Shown piece by piece: positions 27,341-40,317 of a DNA stretch of 64,000 bases. Position numbers and translations under genes: made by a program. This stretch comes from Caulobacteraceae bacterium (GTDB lineage Bacteria; Pseudomonadota; Alphaproteobacteria; Caulobacterales; Caulobacteraceae): assembly GCA_019247715.1 (NCBI GenBank), contig JAFBAO010000101.1:52635-116634 (forward strand), given 5' to 3'. Position 1 is the stretch's first letter, and every line of letters begins with the position of its first letter. Below the pieces are notes generated by a model. That model was not told the DNA's origin. It worked only from the letters and a program-made list of their open reading frames with translations, and made no database searches.

Positions 27341-28035
27341 CGCCTCGTCAGGGCGGCTTCCGCGCGCTCTTGGGCGGCGGCGAGGCGGGATTGCCAGTCG
27401 CGGCGGATCGCCTCCATCGCCGCTTCATCCGCATCGCGGGGGGGCGGGGCCAGAGGTCCGTCGAAAACGACGCAGCCGCGCCCGAAGGGCAGCGGGATCT
27501 GAGTGCGGTCCCAGGTCTTCAGCTTGACCGCCGGACGCGCGGCGAGGCCGAAGAAGAACGCCGGCACGCGGGCGATCCGGGCGAGCTGGACGGGTCCCTC
27601 GGGAAGCACCTCGGCGGGGCCACGCGGCCCGTCCGGGGTGATGGCGAGGATGCCGCCCTTTCGGGCGAAGCGGACCGCCTCGACGAAGGCCTCGGCGCCG
27701 CCCTTGGAGAGCCGAGCGCCCGGCCTGCCGGCGGAACCCCGGATCGGCGGGAAGCCCAGTCGCTCCACCGTCCGGGCGATGAAGTCTCCGTCTCGGGAAA
27801 GCGAGACCAGCACCCGGGTGGGCTTGTTCTTGAGGATCCTGCGGCAGACGACCCCGTGGAATATCCGCCCGTGCCAGAAGCAGGCGACCGCCCCGCCTCC
27901 GCTCTTGAGGTAGGCGTCCGCGGCCGCACGGTTCTCGAAGCGCCAGCGCATGGTGGCGAGGGTCCCGCCGATCAGGAGTGAGGCGAGGTAGGCCAGGACC
28001 GGTTGCGCCGGCCCCGACCGAAGAAGCATCTTCAC
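27337..28035 (-). CDS. DUF374 lysophospholipid acyltransferase-like protein
   Basis: A 232-residue LPLAT-superfamily protein. It starts at a GTG (28035) directly after the msbA TAG, or at an ATG two codons later. A hydrophobic N-terminal segment (VLAYLASLLIGGTLATMRW) precedes ACFWHGRIFHGVV, which carries the family's key histidine, and LAITPDGPRGPAEVLPEG, the DUF374 hallmark. Its operon position between msbA and waaA suggests a role in lipid A acylation or lipid handling. The substrate has not been established from sequence. Confidence 0.88.
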   Translation of the reverse strand: MKMLLRSGPAQPVLAYLASLLIGGTLATMRWRFENRAAADAYLKSGGGAVACFWHGRIFHGVVCRRILKNKPTRVLVSLSRDGDFIARTVERLGFPPIRGSAGRPGARLSKGGAEAFVEAVRFARKGGILAITPDGPRGPAEVLPEGPVQLARIARVPAFFFGLAARPAVKLKTWDRTQIPLPFGRGCVVFDGPLAPPPRDADEAAMEAIRRDWQSRLAAAQERAEAALTRR

Positions 28036-29835
<1,800 letters not shown>

Positions 29836-29950
29836 GGCGGCGAGGTCGGACGGCTGGCTCGCTGAGTCAAGCTCGGTCCTTTGAGCCCCTTTGCATTGCG
29901 GCGCAACGCGCCCTACCTAGGCCCGGCTAACGGGCGTTTTCGGTGACGGA

Positions 29951-30616
29951 ATGGCGGACGAGTTCAATCTTTCCACGACCGCCGGCCGCTTCGCCACCTA
30001 CATGCACTACTTCTGGCATGACCACGCCTACATCCGGCTCGCCTTCTCGAACGCCCACTGGATCAGCGACGAGCTGGTGAGGGCGAACCAGCCCTGGCCC
30101 TTTCAGGTCAAGGCGTGGCGCGACCGCGGCATTAGGACCATCGTCAACCTGCGCGCCGGCATCGACAGCCATTCGGTGCTCGAGGAGGAGGCCTGCCGGC
30201 GGTACGGGGTCAACTTCGTCACCTATGCGGTCACCTCGCGCGACGTTCCGACGCAGGAGCACATCCTGGGGGCCCGGCCGCTGTTCGAGAACCTCGAATA
30301 TCCGGCCATGATCCACTGCAAGTCCGGAGCGGATCGGGCCGGGCTCATGTGCGTCCTCTATATGCACTTCCGCAAGGGCCGACCGGTTTCGGAGGCGGTC
30401 GACCAGCTGCACCTGCGTTTCGGGCACTTCAAGGCTGGTCTCACCGGCATCCTCGACTACTATTTCGAATACTACCTCAGGGAGATAGAGCCCCGGGGGC
30501 TCTCGCTCGAGGACTGGGTCCGCCAACCCGATTACGATCCGGTCGCGATCCGTAAGGCCTTCAAGGCCCAGTGGTGGGGCACGCTGCTGACCGAGAAGCT
30601 TCTTCGGCGCGAGTGA
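29951..30616 (+). CDS. Tyrosine-specific (dual-specificity-like) protein phosphatase
   Basis: A 221-residue cysteine-dependent phosphatase. The CX5R active site is IHCKSGADRAGLMC (Cys near residue 125). The upstream GIRTIVNLRAG segment is the usual strand before the general-acid loop. There is no signal peptide or transmembrane helix, so it acts in the cytosol. It is divergent from the msbA operon. Phosphatases of this type often sit near envelope genes, but the substrate is unknown. Confidence 0.85.
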   Translation: MADEFNLSTTAGRFATYMHYFWHDHAYIRLAFSNAHWISDELVRANQPWPFQVKAWRDRGIRTIVNLRAGIDSHSVLEEEACRRYGVNFVTYAVTSRDVPTQEHILGARPLFENLEYPAMIHCKSGADRAGLMCVLYMHFRKGRPVSEAVDQLHLRFGHFKAGLTGILDYYFEYYLREIEPRGLSLEDWVRQPDYDPVAIRKAFKAQWWGTLLTEKLLRRE

Positions 30617-30711
30617 TCCTCCGTCGATCCCGGCGTGATGCGCCGGTTGGCGCCGCCGGGCTTCGATTCTAGAAGGTCGCCTTCAAATGCCGCGGGGGGC
30701 GGAGACAGCCG

Positions 30712-31452
30712 ATGGAGATGACGGGGTCGCAGCGGATCGAGGCGCCGCGCGAGCAGGTCTGGGCGGCGCTGAACGATCCGGAGATCCTGAGAGCCTGCAT
30801 CCCTGGCTGCCAGTCGCTGGAGAAGGTCGACGACACCCATCTCAAGGCGGTCGCGGCGGTCAAGGTGGGCCCCGTCTCGGCCCGGTTTAACGGTGCGGTG
30901 ACGCTTTCCGAGATCGATCCGCCCAACGGCTATAGGATCACCGGTGAAGGGCAGGGCGGCGCGGCCGGCTTCGCCAAGGGCGGGGCGGCGGTCAAGCTCA
31001 GCGACGACGGGGGCGCCACCATGCTCCACTACGACGTCTCGGCCCAGGTCGGCGGCAAGCTCGCCCAGGTGGGCGGGCCGCTGATCGACGCCACCGCCAA
31101 GCAGATGGCCGGCGCCTTCTTCAAGCGCCTCTCGGAGGCGGTCGCGCCGGCGGCGCCGGCCGCGGCGGCGCCTGCCGCCGCAACGCCCGAGCCGGCCGCC
31201 GCGATTGCGCCTGCGGCGTCGCCGCCGATCGCCGCCGCGCCAGCGGCCGCGACCACCCTCAACCCAGCCTGGCTGGCTCTCACCGCGCTGTGCGCCGCCC
31301 TCGCCGGATTCCTGATCGGGCGGGCCCCGGCTGCTTGGGGCGGAGCCGGCGCCTGGACGGGACCGGCGATCATTCTCATCGTCATCGCCGCCGCCTGGGG
31401 CGCCTTCGGCTACGGCCGCGCCTCGGCCGGCCGCCGGGGACTCTCCCGGTGA
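30712..31452 (+). CDS. coxG: CoxG family (SRPBCC) protein with C-terminal membrane anchor
   Basis: A 246-residue protein. Residues 1-145 are a CoxG/SRPBCC domain (MEMTGSQRIEAPREQVWAAL, the block NDPEILRACIPGCQSLE, and NGYRITGEGQGGAAGFAKG). An Ala/Pro linker and two hydrophobic helices near the C-terminus (WLALTALCAALAGFLIG, AIILIVIAAAWGAFGYG) follow. In Oligotropha CoxG recruits CO dehydrogenase to the membrane. Here it heads coxG-coxM-coxS with a GTGA overlap to coxM. Confidence 0.88.
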   Translation: MEMTGSQRIEAPREQVWAALNDPEILRACIPGCQSLEKVDDTHLKAVAAVKVGPVSARFNGAVTLSEIDPPNGYRITGEGQGGAAGFAKGGAAVKLSDDGGATMLHYDVSAQVGGKLAQVGGPLIDATAKQMAGAFFKRLSEAVAPAAPAAAAPAAATPEPAAAIAPAASPPIAAAPAAATTLNPAWLALTALCAALAGFLIGRAPAAWGGAGAWTGPAIILIVIAAAWGAFGYGRASAGRRGLSR

Positions 31453-32321
31453 AGCCGGCCCCGTTCGACTACCTCGCCCCCGCCACCCTGGACGAGGCGC
31501 TCGCGGCGCTGGCGCGAGGTGCGGGCGACGCGGTTGTCCTGGCCGGGGGCCAGACCCTGGTGCCGCTGCTCGCCCTGCGGATGTCGACCCCCTCGGTTCT
31601 GATCGATATCAACCGTATCCCCGAGCTGGCCGGGATCAGCCGCGAGGGCGCCGCCACCCGGATCGGGGCCACCACCCGCCAGGCCGCGGTCCTGGCCGAC
31701 CCCGCCGTGGCCGGGCATACGCCTGGCCTCACGCAGGCGACCCGCTTCGTCGGCCATCACCAGACCCGCAACCGCGGCACCATCGGCGGCTCGATCTGTC
31801 TGGCCGATCCCGCCGCCGAGTATCCGGCGACTGCGGTGGCCCTGGGCGCCGAGATCGAGGTCCGCTCGGCCTCCGGCGCGCGGCGGATCGCCGCCGAGGA
31901 TTTCTTCCTGGGCGCCTACACCACCGCGCTCGAGCCGGACGAGATGGTGACCGCGCTGCGGTTTCCGGACTGGCCGGCTGGGACGGTGACCCTGGTGCGC
32001 GAGGTGGCGCCGCGTCCGGGCGACTTCGCTCTGGTGGGGCTGGTCGGCGCCTTCGCGCTCGAGGCGGGCAAGGTTCAGCGCGCCTCCATCGCCTGGTTCG
32101 GCATGGGCGGCGCCCCGGTAAAGAGTCGCAAGGCCGAGGCGGCCATGGCCGGGCGCAGTCTCGGCGAGCTTGATCTTCAGGAGGCCGCCCAGCTGGCGGT
32201 CTCGGAAACCGATCCCTTCGACGACATTCACGCCACCGCCGCCTACCGGCGCACGGTCGGGGCGCGGATCTTCCGCAAAGCGGTGGGCGAGACGCTGGGA
32301 CTGCAAAGAGCGGCGGCATGA
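31449..32321 (+). CDS. coxM: Xanthine dehydrogenase family FAD-binding subunit (CoxM-like)
   Basis: The FAD subunit (290 aa) of a molybdenum hydroxylase. It starts at a GTG overlapping the coxG stop. FAD motifs are VLAGGQTLVPLLALR and the TIGGSICLADPAAEYPA block, as in CoxM/KoC-type medium subunits. It overlaps coxS by 4 bp (ATGA). It would carry electrons from the 2Fe-2S subunit, but no catalytic large subunit follows. Confidence 0.9.
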   Translation: MKPAPFDYLAPATLDEALAALARGAGDAVVLAGGQTLVPLLALRMSTPSVLIDINRIPELAGISREGAATRIGATTRQAAVLADPAVAGHTPGLTQATRFVGHHQTRNRGTIGGSICLADPAAEYPATAVALGAEIEVRSASGARRIAAEDFFLGAYTTALEPDEMVTALRFPDWPAGTVTLVREVAPRPGDFALVGLVGAFALEAGKVQRASIAWFGMGGAPVKSRKAEAAMAGRSLGELDLQEAAQLAVSETDPFDDIHATAAYRRTVGARIFRKAVGETLGLQRAAA

Positions 32322-32788
32322 GCGAGCACAAGATCACGGTCACCGTCAACGGGGAGCCGGTGTCGGCGCTGGTCGAGGGACGCCGCACGCTGGGCGATTT
32401 CCTCAGGATCGACGCCGGCCGCACCGGAGTGCATCTCGGTTGCGAGCATGGCGTCTGCGGCGCCTGCACGGTGATCGTCGACGGAGCTGCGGTGCGCTCC
32501 TGCCTGATGCTGGCGGTCCAGGCCGACGGGGCCGCCGTGACCACCGTCGAGGGTCTCGCCGGGGAAGAGGGCGATCTCCATCCGGTCCAGCAGGCGATGC
32601 GCGACGAGCATGGCCTGCAGTGCGGCTTCTGCACGCCGGGCGTGGTCATGACCTTGGCCGCGCTCACCTCGGCCGACCCTCCCGCCAGCGAGGAGGCGCT
32701 TCGCGAGGCGCTTTCCGGGCACCTCTGCCGGTGCACCGGCTACCAGGGCATCCTGCGCGCCGCCCGTCGCTTGGCGGCGGTGAAGTGA
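32318..32788 (+). CDS. coxS: 2Fe-2S subunit of a molybdenum hydroxylase (CoxS-like)
   Basis: A 156-residue iron-sulfur subunit. The plant-ferredoxin-type cluster is bound by CEHGVCGACTVIVDG and a later Cys, and the second cluster by CGFCTPGVVM and CRCTGYQGI. This is complete for the family. It is the last gene of the coxG-M-S set; a GST gene on the opposite strand starts its stop 22 bp beyond. The large Mo subunit (about 780 aa) is absent here. Confidence 0.93.
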   Translation: MSEHKITVTVNGEPVSALVEGRRTLGDFLRIDAGRTGVHLGCEHGVCGACTVIVDGAAVRSCLMLAVQADGAAVTTVEGLAGEEGDLHPVQQAMRDEHGLQCGFCTPGVVMTLAALTSADPPASEEALREALSGHLCRCTGYQGILRAARRLAAVK

Positions 32789-32810
32789 GGCGCCGCCAGG
32801 GCCTTGCCGG

Positions 32811-33683
32811 CTAGCCCCCTTCGGGCGAGATCTTGTCCTGGGTCCTGGTTTCGAAATCGGAGGCGTCGTGGCGTTCGTGCAGCTGCTTGGCCGGGTCGCC
32901 TGACAGGCGGTTGACTATGCGCCCGCGCTTGACGGCGGGGCGCTGGCCGATCTGGTCGGTCCAGCGCTGAAGGTTCTTGTAATCCGCGACCCCGAGGAAC
33001 TCGCCGGCGTCGTAGGCTTGACCCTTGGCAAGCGCCCCGTACCAGGGCCAGACCGCGATATCGGCGATCGTGTAGTCCGGGCCGGCAAGGTACGGGCTCT
33101 CGGCCAGGCGCCGGTCGAGCACGTCGAGCTGACGCTTCACCTCCATGGCGTACCGGTCGATGGCGTATTCGATCTTGGCCGGCGCGTAGGCGTAGAAGTG
33201 GCCGAAGCCGCCGCCCAGGAAAGGCGCGCTTCCCATCTGCCAGAAGAGCCAGGAAAGGCACTCGGCCCGGGTCGAATCGGTAGGCAGGAAGGCGCCGAAC
33301 TTCTCGGCCAGATAGAGCAGGATCGCGCCCGACTCGAAGACCCGGATCGGTTCGGGACCGCTCCGGTCCATCAGGGCCGGGATCTTGGAGTTGGGGTTGA
33401 CGGCGACGAAGCCGCTGCCGAACTGCTCTCCGTCGATCCGGATCGGCCAAGCGTCGTACTCGGCGCCGGAATGGCCGGCGGCCAGCAGCTCCTCCAGCAT
33501 CACCGTGACCTTGACTCCATTGGGGGTCGCCAGCGAGTAGAGCTGCAGAGGGTGACGCCCCACCGGCAGAGCCTTCTCGTGGGTCGGACCGGCGACGGGA
33601 CGGTTGATGGCGGCGAAACGCCCGCCGTTGTTCCGGTTCCAGCTCCAGACCTTCGGGGGCGTGTAGTCGGTCGTCTCGGTCAT
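32811..33683 (-). CDS. yghU: Glutathione S-transferase family protein, YghU type
   Basis: A 290-residue disulfide-bond oxidoreductase-like GST. The N-terminal extension (TPPKVWSWNRNNGGRFAAIN) and the YSLATPNGVKV strand typify YghU/YfcG-type proteins. NPNSKIPALMD and FESGAILLYLAEKFG form the glutathione site, and an all-helical C-terminal domain includes YTIADIAVWPW. The ATG at 33683 was used; the longer open frame upstream is antisense to the thioesterase gene. Confidence 0.85.
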   Translation of the reverse strand: MTETTDYTPPKVWSWNRNNGGRFAAINRPVAGPTHEKALPVGRHPLQLYSLATPNGVKVTVMLEELLAAGHSGAEYDAWPIRIDGEQFGSGFVAVNPNSKIPALMDRSGPEPIRVFESGAILLYLAEKFGAFLPTDSTRAECLSWLFWQMGSAPFLGGGFGHFYAYAPAKIEYAIDRYAMEVKRQLDVLDRRLAESPYLAGPDYTIADIAVWPWYGALAKGQAYDAGEFLGVADYKNLQRWTDQIGQRPAVKRGRIVNRLSGDPAKQLHERHDASDFETRTQDKISPEGG

Positions 33684-33782
33684 GCTGGGGCAGCTCCATG
33701 CCATCTGGCGAGTCGAACTTGGGGCGCAGGACCGCCCGGCGCCAGCCTTGCCGACCATGGGGCGAGGCGAGATGGAGAGAGG

Positions 33783-34580
33783 ATGACCGAAGAAGCCTTC
33801 TTCCGCGCCGAGGGCGAGGCCTACCTCGCCAACCCCATCAGCGCTGGTCCATGGCGGGCGAGCTCGCTCATGGGACGCGCCGTCTGCGGCCTCATCGGTC
33901 ACGTGATCGAGAAGGACCATCTCGATCCGGGCTTCGTGCCGGCCCGGTTCACGGTGGAGCTCTTCGATTTCGCCGATTTTTCCCCGCTTACGGTCGCCAC
34001 CCGCCGGATCCGAGACGGCGGGCGCATGCGGCTCGTCGAGGCCGAGCTCATCTGTGGCGGTCGTGTCCGGGCCAATGCCTCCTGCCAGCTCCTGCGCCAC
34101 ACCGAGGCGCCGGAAGGCCGGGTCTGGTCGCCGCCGGATTGGGACGCGCCGCCGCCCGAGCAGCTCATCGACGACCCGACGCGGCCCAAATGGCGCTTCC
34201 GGGTGGCCGCCGGGAGCGTCGGCCACATCGGTCTCAAGCGCGCTTGGATGCAGGATTATCGCCAACTGATCGCCGGCGCGCCGCTCACACCGTTCGCGCG
34301 GGCGGCGCTGGCGGCGGACTTCGCCAGTCCGTTCAGCCACGCCGGTGACCGCGGCATAGAGTACATCAACACCGACACGACCCTCTATCTTCACCGCCTG
34401 CCGGAGGGCGAGTGGATCGGCGTCGAAGCCACCGACCACCAGGCCACGGCGGGCCTGGCGGTGGGGCAGGTGCGATTTTACGACCAGCGCGGGCCCATCG
34501 GCTTCGGCGCCGCCGCGGCGCTGGCTCAGCGAAAGCTGGCCCCGCCGCAACGCGAGACGACGATCAACGAAGACGACTAG
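33783..34580 (+). CDS. Acyl-CoA thioesterase-like (TesB/4HBT_3) protein
   Basis: A 265-residue double-hotdog protein beginning MTEEAFFRAEGEAYLANPIS. The first hotdog includes FVPARFTVELFDFADFSP, a TesB-like block, and the second includes GEWIGVEATDHQATAGLAVG. There is a good Shine-Dalgarno (GAGAGAGG) at 33775-33782. It probably hydrolyses or binds acyl-CoAs. It is divergent from the GST and near an LLM flavoenzyme, consistent with a catabolic setting. Confidence 0.75.
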   Translation: MTEEAFFRAEGEAYLANPISAGPWRASSLMGRAVCGLIGHVIEKDHLDPGFVPARFTVELFDFADFSPLTVATRRIRDGGRMRLVEAELICGGRVRANASCQLLRHTEAPEGRVWSPPDWDAPPPEQLIDDPTRPKWRFRVAAGSVGHIGLKRAWMQDYRQLIAGAPLTPFARAALAADFASPFSHAGDRGIEYINTDTTLYLHRLPEGEWIGVEATDHQATAGLAVGQVRFYDQRGPIGFGAAAALAQRKLAPPQRETTINEDD

Positions 34581-34625
34581 CGCTCGCCGGAAGCGATGCG
34601 GCCCCCAGCACGACGGGGAATATCC

Positions 34626-35804
34626 TCAGCCGATCGCCCCGCCGATGCTGGTCTCGGCCGCCAGGGCCTCTTCCGACCCCAGCGAATGCTCGTGGATCGG
34701 CGTGGCCATCTTCTGAACTTCCGGCAGGACCTCCTTGGCGAAGAGCTCCAGGCTGGCGCGCGCTTCCGGGCCCGGCTTGGAGCCGTGCGCGGGATGGACG
34801 ATCAGGTACTCGAGACTGATCTTCTCCTGGGTGCGCTTGATCTTGGCGATCAGCTCCTCGGGCGTGCCGATCAGGTGGCCGTCCTCGGCCATCTTCATCC
34901 GCTCCTCCACGAAGTCCTTCCCCTGCCGCCACCGCTGGGCGTAGTCCTCGTACCCGGGCACCCCGGCGAAATCGACCGCGTTCCAGACCGCGTAGTGGTT
35001 GCGCGCCGCCCAGGCCTGCTCGCCGGCGTAGCGGTAGCCCTTGGCGAGCTCGTCCCGGTCGGTCGAGCAGTGCAGGTACATCATCGTGGTCGGCTGGTTG
35101 GGCGGCATGCCCTTCTTGCCGCGGATCGCGTTGAACTTGGCGACCTGGACCGCCATCTCGTCGAGGGTCGTGCCGGTGACGAACATCTGCCCGAGTCCGA
35201 GCTCGGCGGCCTGTTCCATGGAGGCGGGGGTGTTGAAGGCGGCCTTCAGGTTGTCGAACAGGTGGCCGCGATGGGGCGCCATCGGCCGCACCGTGGTGTC
35301 GGGCACCTTGTAGTACTTGCCTTCGTGCGAAAATCGAAGCTGCTCGGAGGCGCGCAGGATCTCCACCATCTCGGCGAAGCGCTGGCGCGACTCCTCGCGG
35401 GGCACGCTGAACCCGTCGTATTCGTGGGCCGAAACGCCCCGCCCGATCCCGAGATGGAGTTTGCGCCCGTCCAGCAGGAGGTCGAGCATGGCGATCTCGT
35501 GGATCAGCTTCACCGGCTGCCACCAGGGGAGCACGATCACCGCCGTGCCCATGCCGATCCGCTTCGTCCGGCCCGCCCAGTACGCCAGCCACTGGAGCGG
35601 ATTGCCCTGCATCGAATAGGCCGAGCCGTAGTGCTCGGCGCACCAGAGCGCGTCGAATCCCAGCGGCTCGACCATTTCCCCGAGCAGGATGGTCTCGCGG
35701 TGGATCGCCGCGTCGGGCGTCGCCGGGGGCTGTTGATAGTCGCCGGCGAGCAGGCGGTCCCAGTCGCGGTGATTGTAGTTGGTGACCATCACGCCGACGT
35801 CCAT
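34626..35804 (-). CDS. LLM class flavin-dependent oxidoreductase (bacterial luciferase-like)
   Basis: A 392-residue TIM-barrel flavoprotein starting MDVGVMVTNYNHRDWDRLLA with GGGAGGAAG before the ATG. Luciferase-family features are GFDALWCAEHY, RIGMGTAVIVLPWWQPVK and LHLGIGRGVSAHEYDGFSVP. It probably works as a two-component monooxygenase with FMNH2. The substrate is unknown. It is one of three LLM proteins in the window (also 42859 and 52554). Confidence 0.87.
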   Translation of the reverse strand: MDVGVMVTNYNHRDWDRLLAGDYQQPPATPDAAIHRETILLGEMVEPLGFDALWCAEHYGSAYSMQGNPLQWLAYWAGRTKRIGMGTAVIVLPWWQPVKLIHEIAMLDLLLDGRKLHLGIGRGVSAHEYDGFSVPREESRQRFAEMVEILRASEQLRFSHEGKYYKVPDTTVRPMAPHRGHLFDNLKAAFNTPASMEQAAELGLGQMFVTGTTLDEMAVQVAKFNAIRGKKGMPPNQPTTMMYLHCSTDRDELAKGYRYAGEQAWAARNHYAVWNAVDFAGVPGYEDYAQRWRQGKDFVEERMKMAEDGHLIGTPEELIAKIKRTQEKISLEYLIVHPAHGSKPGPEARASLELFAKEVLPEVQKMATPIHEHSLGSEEALAAETSIGGAIG

Positions 35805-36011
35805 CCGCGCTTCCTCCCGGTTGTCGATCTGTCCTCGGCCGCGTCAGCCGTCAGTTTCCCTACTCTAGCGGCAAACTCTCGACGGTAGAAACCCGGGCGC
35901 GGCCGACCGCGATCTTTCCACGGCGGCCGCTTGAAAGGTCGTGCCGGCCACCCGAGATTCTCGTGCGACGAGGAATATGAAAGTCGCCGCGGCGCCTGCC
36001 GTCGAAATAAT

Positions 36012-36036
36012 GCGAACTTCAAATTCACAACACTAG
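36012..36036. repeat. Partial copy F: right arm of repeat unit 2
   Basis: GCGAACTTCAAATTCACAAC followed by ACTAG is the right arm and terminus of unit 2. The left arm is missing. It lies 20 bp before the GTG start of the degenerate protease gene. It forms an inverted pair with copy G, which lies at that gene's 3' end. Confidence 0.75.
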
Positions 36037-36055
36037 GTTCCCCGGAGGCGCCGCC

Positions 36056-37033
36056 GTGCCGTCACCTTTCGTTGGACTCGAGGTGGAGGAGGATCTTCGC
36101 CCTGACATCGGCGCTTTCGGCTTCGACCTCGAGACCCGGCTCTCGTCGGTGCTGGCGCTCGAAGCGAAGGCGCCGCCCGATGCGTTCAGCGCCGAGACCC
36201 TGGGCGTCGAGCGGGTCGGCAATGCTGCGGTGATCGGGGCCGAAGGACTCTGCCTGACGATCGGCTACCTGATCACCGAGGCCGAGGACGTCATCCTGAC
36301 GACCGCCGACGGCAGGGGGGTCCCCGGCTATGTCCTAGGCGTCGACTCGGCCACCGGTTTCGGCCTCGTCCACGCCCTCGAGCCGCTCGGTCTGCCGCCC
36401 CTCCCGCTCGGCGATTCGCGCAAACTGCGAACCCAGGAGCGGCTGATCGCGGCGGGCGGCGGGGGGCGCAAGCACGCGCTGCTAGGCCAGCTGATGGGCC
36501 GCGGACCGTTCGCCGGCTACTGGGAATATTACCTCGAGGACGCGCTCTACGTGGCGCCGGCGCATCCGCACTGGAGCGGCGCGGCGCTGATGAACGCCGC
36601 CGGCGAACTCATCGGCGTCGGCTCGCTCAGGGTGGAGCAACGGACGGCGGACGGCGAGGTCAACCCGCTCAACATGTTCGTCCCCGTCGAGGTGCTGACG
36701 CCCATCCTGGCCGACCTCGCGCGCGGCAAGTCGGCGACGCCGCCCCGCCCTTGGCTCGGGGTGTTCGCCCAGGAGATCGGCCCGCACGTCGTGATCCTGG
36801 ATGTCTCGCCCCGGGGGCCGGCGGCCCAGGCGGGCCTGCGCCGCGGCGACATCGTGAGGGCGGTCGGCGGCGCGTCGGTGACCGATCTCGCCGGCTTCTA
36901 CACGCAGGTATGGGCCCTCGGCCCTCCCGGCGTCGCCGTTCCCGTGACCATCCAGCGGGGGGAGGAGCTGGTGCGCGCCGACCTGCGCTCGGTGGACCGG
37001 ACCCTGCTGCTGAGGAAGCGCAGGCTCAACTAG
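36056..37033 (+). CDS. Trypsin-like/PDZ protein with degenerate active site
   Basis: A 325-residue protein with the S1C (DegP/HtrA-like) plan: a two-barrel trypsin domain (about 1-220) and one PDZ domain (about 230-315, PRPWLGVFAQ, SPRGPAAQAGLRRGDIV). The start is GTG 36056 with CGGAGG upstream. The Ser block HWSGAALMNAAGELIGV replaces GNSGGPL but keeps a Ser. The usual TNNHVV His region reads CLTIGYLITEAEDV with no His, and the Asp strand reads TGFGLVHAL. There is no signal peptide. It is therefore probably a non-proteolytic scaffold or chaperone. The TAG stop comes from repeat copy G, and copy F lies just before the gene. Confidence 0.8.
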   Translation: MPSPFVGLEVEEDLRPDIGAFGFDLETRLSSVLALEAKAPPDAFSAETLGVERVGNAAVIGAEGLCLTIGYLITEAEDVILTTADGRGVPGYVLGVDSATGFGLVHALEPLGLPPLPLGDSRKLRTQERLIAAGGGGRKHALLGQLMGRGPFAGYWEYYLEDALYVAPAHPHWSGAALMNAAGELIGVGSLRVEQRTADGEVNPLNMFVPVEVLTPILADLARGKSATPPRPWLGVFAQEIGPHVVILDVSPRGPAAQAGLRRGDIVRAVGGASVTDLAGFYTQVWALGPPGVAVPVTIQRGEELVRADLRSVDRTLLLRKRRLN

Positions 37034-37080
37034 TGTGGTGAATTTGACGTTCGCTCGATTGAAGGGCCGCGCGCCGAGGG
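37030..37080. repeat. Partial copy G: left arm and loop of repeat unit 2
   Basis: CTAGTGTGGTGAATTTGACG, then TTCGCTCGATTGAAGGG-type loop sequence. The right arm is missing. Its CTAG contains the stop codon of the protease-like gene (37031-37033). The outer 25 bp match the reverse complement of copy F with two mismatches. Between it and secA is a non-coding stretch with a short GAAAAA-GCGG-TTTTTC dyad at 37212-37227. Confidence 0.75.
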
Positions 37081-37309
37081 GGGCGCCGGCGGGTCGGTCG
37101 TTCCCTGTGTGTTCCAGGTGTCGATGACCACGAGGCCAGTCAGGGGCGCGAGTCGGCGAAGGCGCCACGCGTTGACTTCAGGGGGGGCGCTGCTTAAGTC
37201 TCCCGCGCGTTGAAAAAGCGGTTTTTCGAGCAGGCTAAGGGCTTTGACCGGGGCCGTACGCGTCGCTGGTGAGCTTGAGCGCTCTTATACTTCGGACCCC
37301 TAATCCCGC

Positions 37310-40087
<2,778 letters not shown>

Positions 40088-40096
40088 GTCGCCAGA

Positions 40097-40145
40097 TCTC
40101 CTCCCCAGCAGGGGGAGGGGGGCCACGAAGTGGTGAAGGGGGCGC
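40097..40145. repeat. REP-like GC-rich palindromic sequence downstream of secA
   Basis: CTCCTCCCCAGCAGGGGGAG can pair with itself, followed by CCACGAAGTGG, a second small palindrome, and GAAGGGGGCGC. This layout (CCCC-loop-GGGG, then CNNCGAAGNNG, then a G run) resembles short intergenic repeats common in Caulobacterales. Only one copy is seen here. It may serve as the secA transcription terminator. Confidence 0.4.
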
Positions 40146-40150
40146 GCCAG

Positions 40151-40317
40151 CTAGCGTGGTGGATCAGAAGTTCGCCCCATTGTGGCGGCGGGCGCTGTGG
40201 CGAACTTCTGATCCCTAAACCACACTAGAAACATATACTTGGCTAGTGTCCTTATCGATTCCGATGTTCGAACGGAGGCGCCGCTCACGCTAGCGAACTT
40301 CGGAATCGGGACACTAG
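40151..40317. repeat. Composite double-hairpin repeat, copy B
   Basis: Unit 2 (40151-40228) has a perfect 16-bp inverted repeat, GGATCAGAAGTTCGCC (40161-40176) with GGCGAACTTCTGATCC (40199-40214), between CTAGCGTGG and CCACACTAG ends. The linker is AAACATATACTTGG. Unit 1 (40243-40317) has a 15-bp stem with one mismatch, CGATTCCGATGTTCG / CGAACTTCGGAATCG (40256-40270 / 40294-40308), between CTAGTGTCC and GGACACTAG. Loop sequences differ from copies A and C while stems are preserved. Its terminal CTAG carries the stop of the carotenoid oxygenase gene. Confidence 0.88.

Noticed and set aside
37212..37227. GAAAAA-GCGG-TTTTTC palindrome upstream of secA as a rho-independent terminator
   Set aside because: The stem is A/T only, lacks a GC-rich stem followed by a T run, and is 180 bp from the upstream gene; an operator is as likely, so no call was made.
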